Part shown: one piece after another, positions 60,301 through 64,000 of the stretch
Position numbering within the stretch: position 1 is the first letter of the stretch
Layout: each line of letters opens with the position of its first letter
NCBI GenBank assembly: GCA_963776675.1
Contig: CAVZNR010000026.1
Span: 1-64,000, forward strand
Direction of reading: 5' to 3'
Source of the DNA: Hyphomicrobium_A sp963776675
Lineage (GTDB): Bacteria > Pseudomonadota > Alphaproteobacteria > Rhizobiales > Hyphomicrobiaceae
Length of the DNA: 64,000 bases
Made by a program: the position numbers and the translations under genes
Notes under the pieces: generated by a model
Told to the model about the DNA's origin: nothing
What the model saw: only the letters and a program-made list of their open reading frames with translations
The model's database searches: none

Positions 60301-61332
60301 ATGACCACCAAAGCCCAAGCAAACCGGCAACTGGCGCCCGCCCTGGCGGGGCGGACCGCCTGGGTCATTACCACCGGCATGGCCGGAATGGACGTGCAGG
60401 CCGAAGGCGTGGCCCGGGCCTTGGGGCTCGACTACGAGATGAAGCGCGTAACCCCCTCGGGCATATGGAAGTTCCTTGCCCCATGGGGGCCGGTGGCGCC
60501 GTCGGAGCGGTTCGGAGAGCCCGGGGCCCAGTTCGCGCCGCCCTGGCCGGATGTCGCCATCTCGCTGGGTCGCGGCAGCGTCCCCTACATGCGGGCTTTG
60601 CGGCGCAGGGCGGGACCTCGGCTGTTCACCTTGGTCATGCAAGACCCAAAAACCGGGCTCGGCGCCGCCGACATGATCTGGGTGCCCTGGCACGATCGCC
60701 TGCGCGGCCACAACGTGTTCACGACGCTCACCGCCCCGCACAGCTTTACGACGGAGCACCTGGCCGAGTTGCGCCGGACCATGCCGCCGCAGATCGCGGC
60801 CTTGGCCCAACCGCGTGTCGCGGTGGTGCTCGGCGGCAAGAATGCCGTCTACAAGTTCACCGACGAGGACGACGAGCGCTTTGCCACAGCCCTCGATGAT
60901 CTGGGCCGGCTCGGTGTCAGCTTCCTCATCACGCCCTCGCGGCGCACGCACGGCCGCCTTCTGGAGGTCGTGGACAGGGCGACGCGCGCTTACCCGCGCC
61001 TGCTCTGGGATCGCACCGGCCCCAACCCGTACGGCGATTTCCTCGCGCACGCGGATCTGCTGGTGGTGACGGCCGATAGCGTCAACATGGTGGGTGAAGC
61101 TTGCGCGACAGGCAAGCCAGTGCTCGTCTTCTCGCCATCGGGCGGCTCGGCCAAGTTTCGCCGCTTCCACGAGGCCCTGGTTGAGCGCGGCGCAACGCGA
61201 CCCTTGCCCGACCGCCTCGACGCCATTCCGGACTGGAGCTACGAGCCCTTGCATTCGGTGGAAGACATCGCGCACGAGGTCGAACGGCGTTGGCTTGCAC
61301 GCGCCCAAACGCGTCCAGGCGGGCGGGGCTGA
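60301..61332 (+). CDS. ELM1-family (mitochondrial fission ELM1-like) protein
   Basis: From ATG 60301 the protein has 343 residues. It shows GMAGMDVQAEGVARALGL near 27-44, VAISLGRGSVPYMRALRRRA, and VMQDPKTGLGAADMIWVPWH. Further on are VVLGGKNAVYKF, ADSVNMVGEACATGKPVLVF and KFRRFHEALVERG. This is the ELM1/DUF1022 family, whose plant member affects mitochondrial fission. The bacterial role is not known, and a glycosyltransferase-like fold is suspected. It is followed by the CPBP gene after three bases, so co-transcription is likely. Confidence 0.9.
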   Translation: MTTKAQANRQLAPALAGRTAWVITTGMAGMDVQAEGVARALGLDYEMKRVTPSGIWKFLAPWGPVAPSERFGEPGAQFAPPWPDVAISLGRGSVPYMRALRRRAGPRLFTLVMQDPKTGLGAADMIWVPWHDRLRGHNVFTTLTAPHSFTTEHLAELRRTMPPQIAALAQPRVAVVLGGKNAVYKFTDEDDERFATALDDLGRLGVSFLITPSRRTHGRLLEVVDRATRAYPRLLWDRTGPNPYGDFLAHADLLVVTADSVNMVGEACATGKPVLVFSPSGGSAKFRRFHEALVERGATRPLPDRLDAIPDWSYEPLHSVEDIAHEVERRWLARAQTRPGGRG

Positions 61333-61335
61333 GCG

Positions 61336-62076
61336 GTGGCGGGGGCGCCAAGCGGACCCGAAGGTCTACCCGACGGCGTCCTGTGTGCCGGCGGTACCCT
61401 CAGGGTGCGCGCGCTTTCGCCGGTTTTCTGCGCGGTCCTCGTCGTCGAGATGGCGGTTCTCTACGTCGGCATGCCGTTGGCAGTGTCCATGGCCGTGCAC
61501 GACTATCGCCTTCCGGTGTTCGTCGCGCTGATGCCGGTGCTTGCCATCGTTCTCGTCTTTCTCGTCTCCGATCCCGCGTTCTCCATGCGCCGCGAGCTGA
61601 CACGCGGGTTCGGTTTCATGACGCTGCTCTCAATCCTCGCCGTATTTGCGGTGGGTGGCGGGGCGGTCGCCTACTACGTCGCGCATTTCCATCCCGACTG
61701 GTTCTTGGAGTTTCCGCGCAATCGTCCGGCGACGTATCAGCGGATTATGATCCTTTATCCCGCCATGTCGGTCGTGGTGCAGGAGCTCGTCTACCGCACG
61801 TTCTTCTTTCATCGCTACGGGGCGCTGTTCGGGCGCGCGTGGTGGCTGGCGATCCTGCTTAATGGCGCCCTGTTCGGACTAGGCCACATCGTCATCGGCA
61901 CGGAGCTTGCCGTCTACGGCACCATGGCGACCGGCACGCTGTTCGCCTGGCGCTATGCGGCGACGCGCTCGTTCTGGGCGGTTTTTATCGAGCACACGCT
62001 GTGGGGCGCGCTGGTGTTCACCGTGGGGCTGGGGCGCTTCTTCTTCGCCGGCGTCGGCATCTTGAGCTGGCGTTGA
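61336..62076 (+). CDS. CPBP (CAAX-type) intramembrane metalloprotease
   Basis: The 246-residue protein has about six to seven membrane segments. The metal motifs of CPBP proteases are present as QELVYR (149-154), GLGH with His184, and EH at 219-220. The first position is Gln rather than the usual first Glu of EExxxR. CPBP proteases cut within membranes or process peptides. Substrate is unknown. It starts three bases after the ELM1-like gene (GTG/ATG region near 61336), consistent with a two-gene operon. Confidence 0.85.
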   Translation: MAGAPSGPEGLPDGVLCAGGTLRVRALSPVFCAVLVVEMAVLYVGMPLAVSMAVHDYRLPVFVALMPVLAIVLVFLVSDPAFSMRRELTRGFGFMTLLSILAVFAVGGGAVAYYVAHFHPDWFLEFPRNRPATYQRIMILYPAMSVVVQELVYRTFFFHRYGALFGRAWWLAILLNGALFGLGHIVIGTELAVYGTMATGTLFAWRYAATRSFWAVFIEHTLWGALVFTVGLGRFFFAGVGILSWR

Positions 62077-62193
62077 GCGCGCCAAATAGGCCGTTGGGCC
62101 GCGGTCGGCGCCGTGCATTGAAGCGCGCCCGGCAATCCGCTAGAAGGCCGCTAGCTCCCGTCCCCTAACGCCTGTTTCGAGGAGGCCGCCCCC

Positions 62194-63855
<1,662 letters not shown>

Positions 63856-64000
63856 CCAAGCACGCGAAGCTCGCGCGAAGCGACACGCCTTCGCTCGCCT
63901 TTGATGATCAGCCGCGTTTGACGATGCTGCACGAACGAGCGCTCCTCGCGCTCGCATCGCAGCGATCGGCGATGCATGCCGCGGCACACCATCTCTTCTT
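63856..64000. other. 145-base right edge without a gene
   Basis: Nothing convincing is present. A weak stem, GCGAAG with CTTCGC near 63876-63895, might mark transcript ends, but no T-run follows directly. Confidence 0.3.

Overview
The window is a G+C-rich stretch of an alphaproteobacterial chromosome, most likely Hyphomicrobiales. The evidence is gene order and gene content: adk-rpsM-rpsK-rpoA-rplQ, rpoZ-rel-DUF2062-pdxJ-acpS-lepB-rnc-era-recO, dnaG-rpoD and carA-carB-greA, plus an ATP12-type F1 assembly chaperone, a propionyl-CoA carboxylase pair and an ELM1-type protein. No phage, IS element, CRISPR array or other mobile element was seen. Nearly all of the DNA is ordinary chromosome with small lineage-specific genes between core blocks. 

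Layout. 1-2.9 kb: end of the ribosomal alpha operon. 3-12 kb: a reductase, an HtrA protease, RarA, a flavin monooxygenase, a Tae4-type amidase with a small membrane partner, and an overlapping RluC-HAD-ATP12 operon. 12-20 kb: pccB and pccA, separated by hypothetical and secreted proteins and a four-unit repeat protein. 20-25 kb: RidA, DUF805, acylphosphatase, a LysR regulator, a tiny Lys/Ala-rich peptide gene, lipB and tRNA-Leu(GAG). 25-33 kb: hydrolase, lytic transglycosylase, dapA-smpB, a cysteine-less peroxiredoxin-like protein, a family 5-type UDG and a NYN protein. 33-41 kb: the rpoZ-to-recO block. 41-46 kb: accessory genes (SnoaL-like, CAP, channel-like, Gre-like, SoxYZ-like carrier, class A beta-lactamase, YtoQ). 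46-50 kb: dnaG-rpoD. 50-59.6 kb: phosphatase, YqeY, cupin, then carA, two secreted paralogues, carB and greA. 59.6-64 kb: Lrp regulator, ELM1-like protein, CPBP protease and EttA. 

Together the core blocks cover transcription (rpoA, rpoZ, rpoD, greA), translation (ribosomal proteins, smpB, era, rnc, ettA, rluC), replication and repair (dnaG, rarA, recO, UDG), stringent response (rel), cell wall (dapA, slt), cofactors (pdxJ, acpS, lipB) and pyrimidine/arginine precursors (carAB). 

A caution for readers: ten genes, including essential ones (rpsM, rnc, carB twice), carry apparent single-base frameshifts. Ten of the eleven events are net +1. This pattern points to sequence or assembly errors rather than real pseudogenes, so these genes are annotated across their full span. 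The most interesting accessory items are the orphan Tae4-like amidase pair, the peroxiredoxin-like protein with both active-site cysteines replaced, the pore-loop membrane protein divergent from a second Gre factor, and the 21-residue Lys/Ala-rich peptide gene beside a LysR-type regulator.
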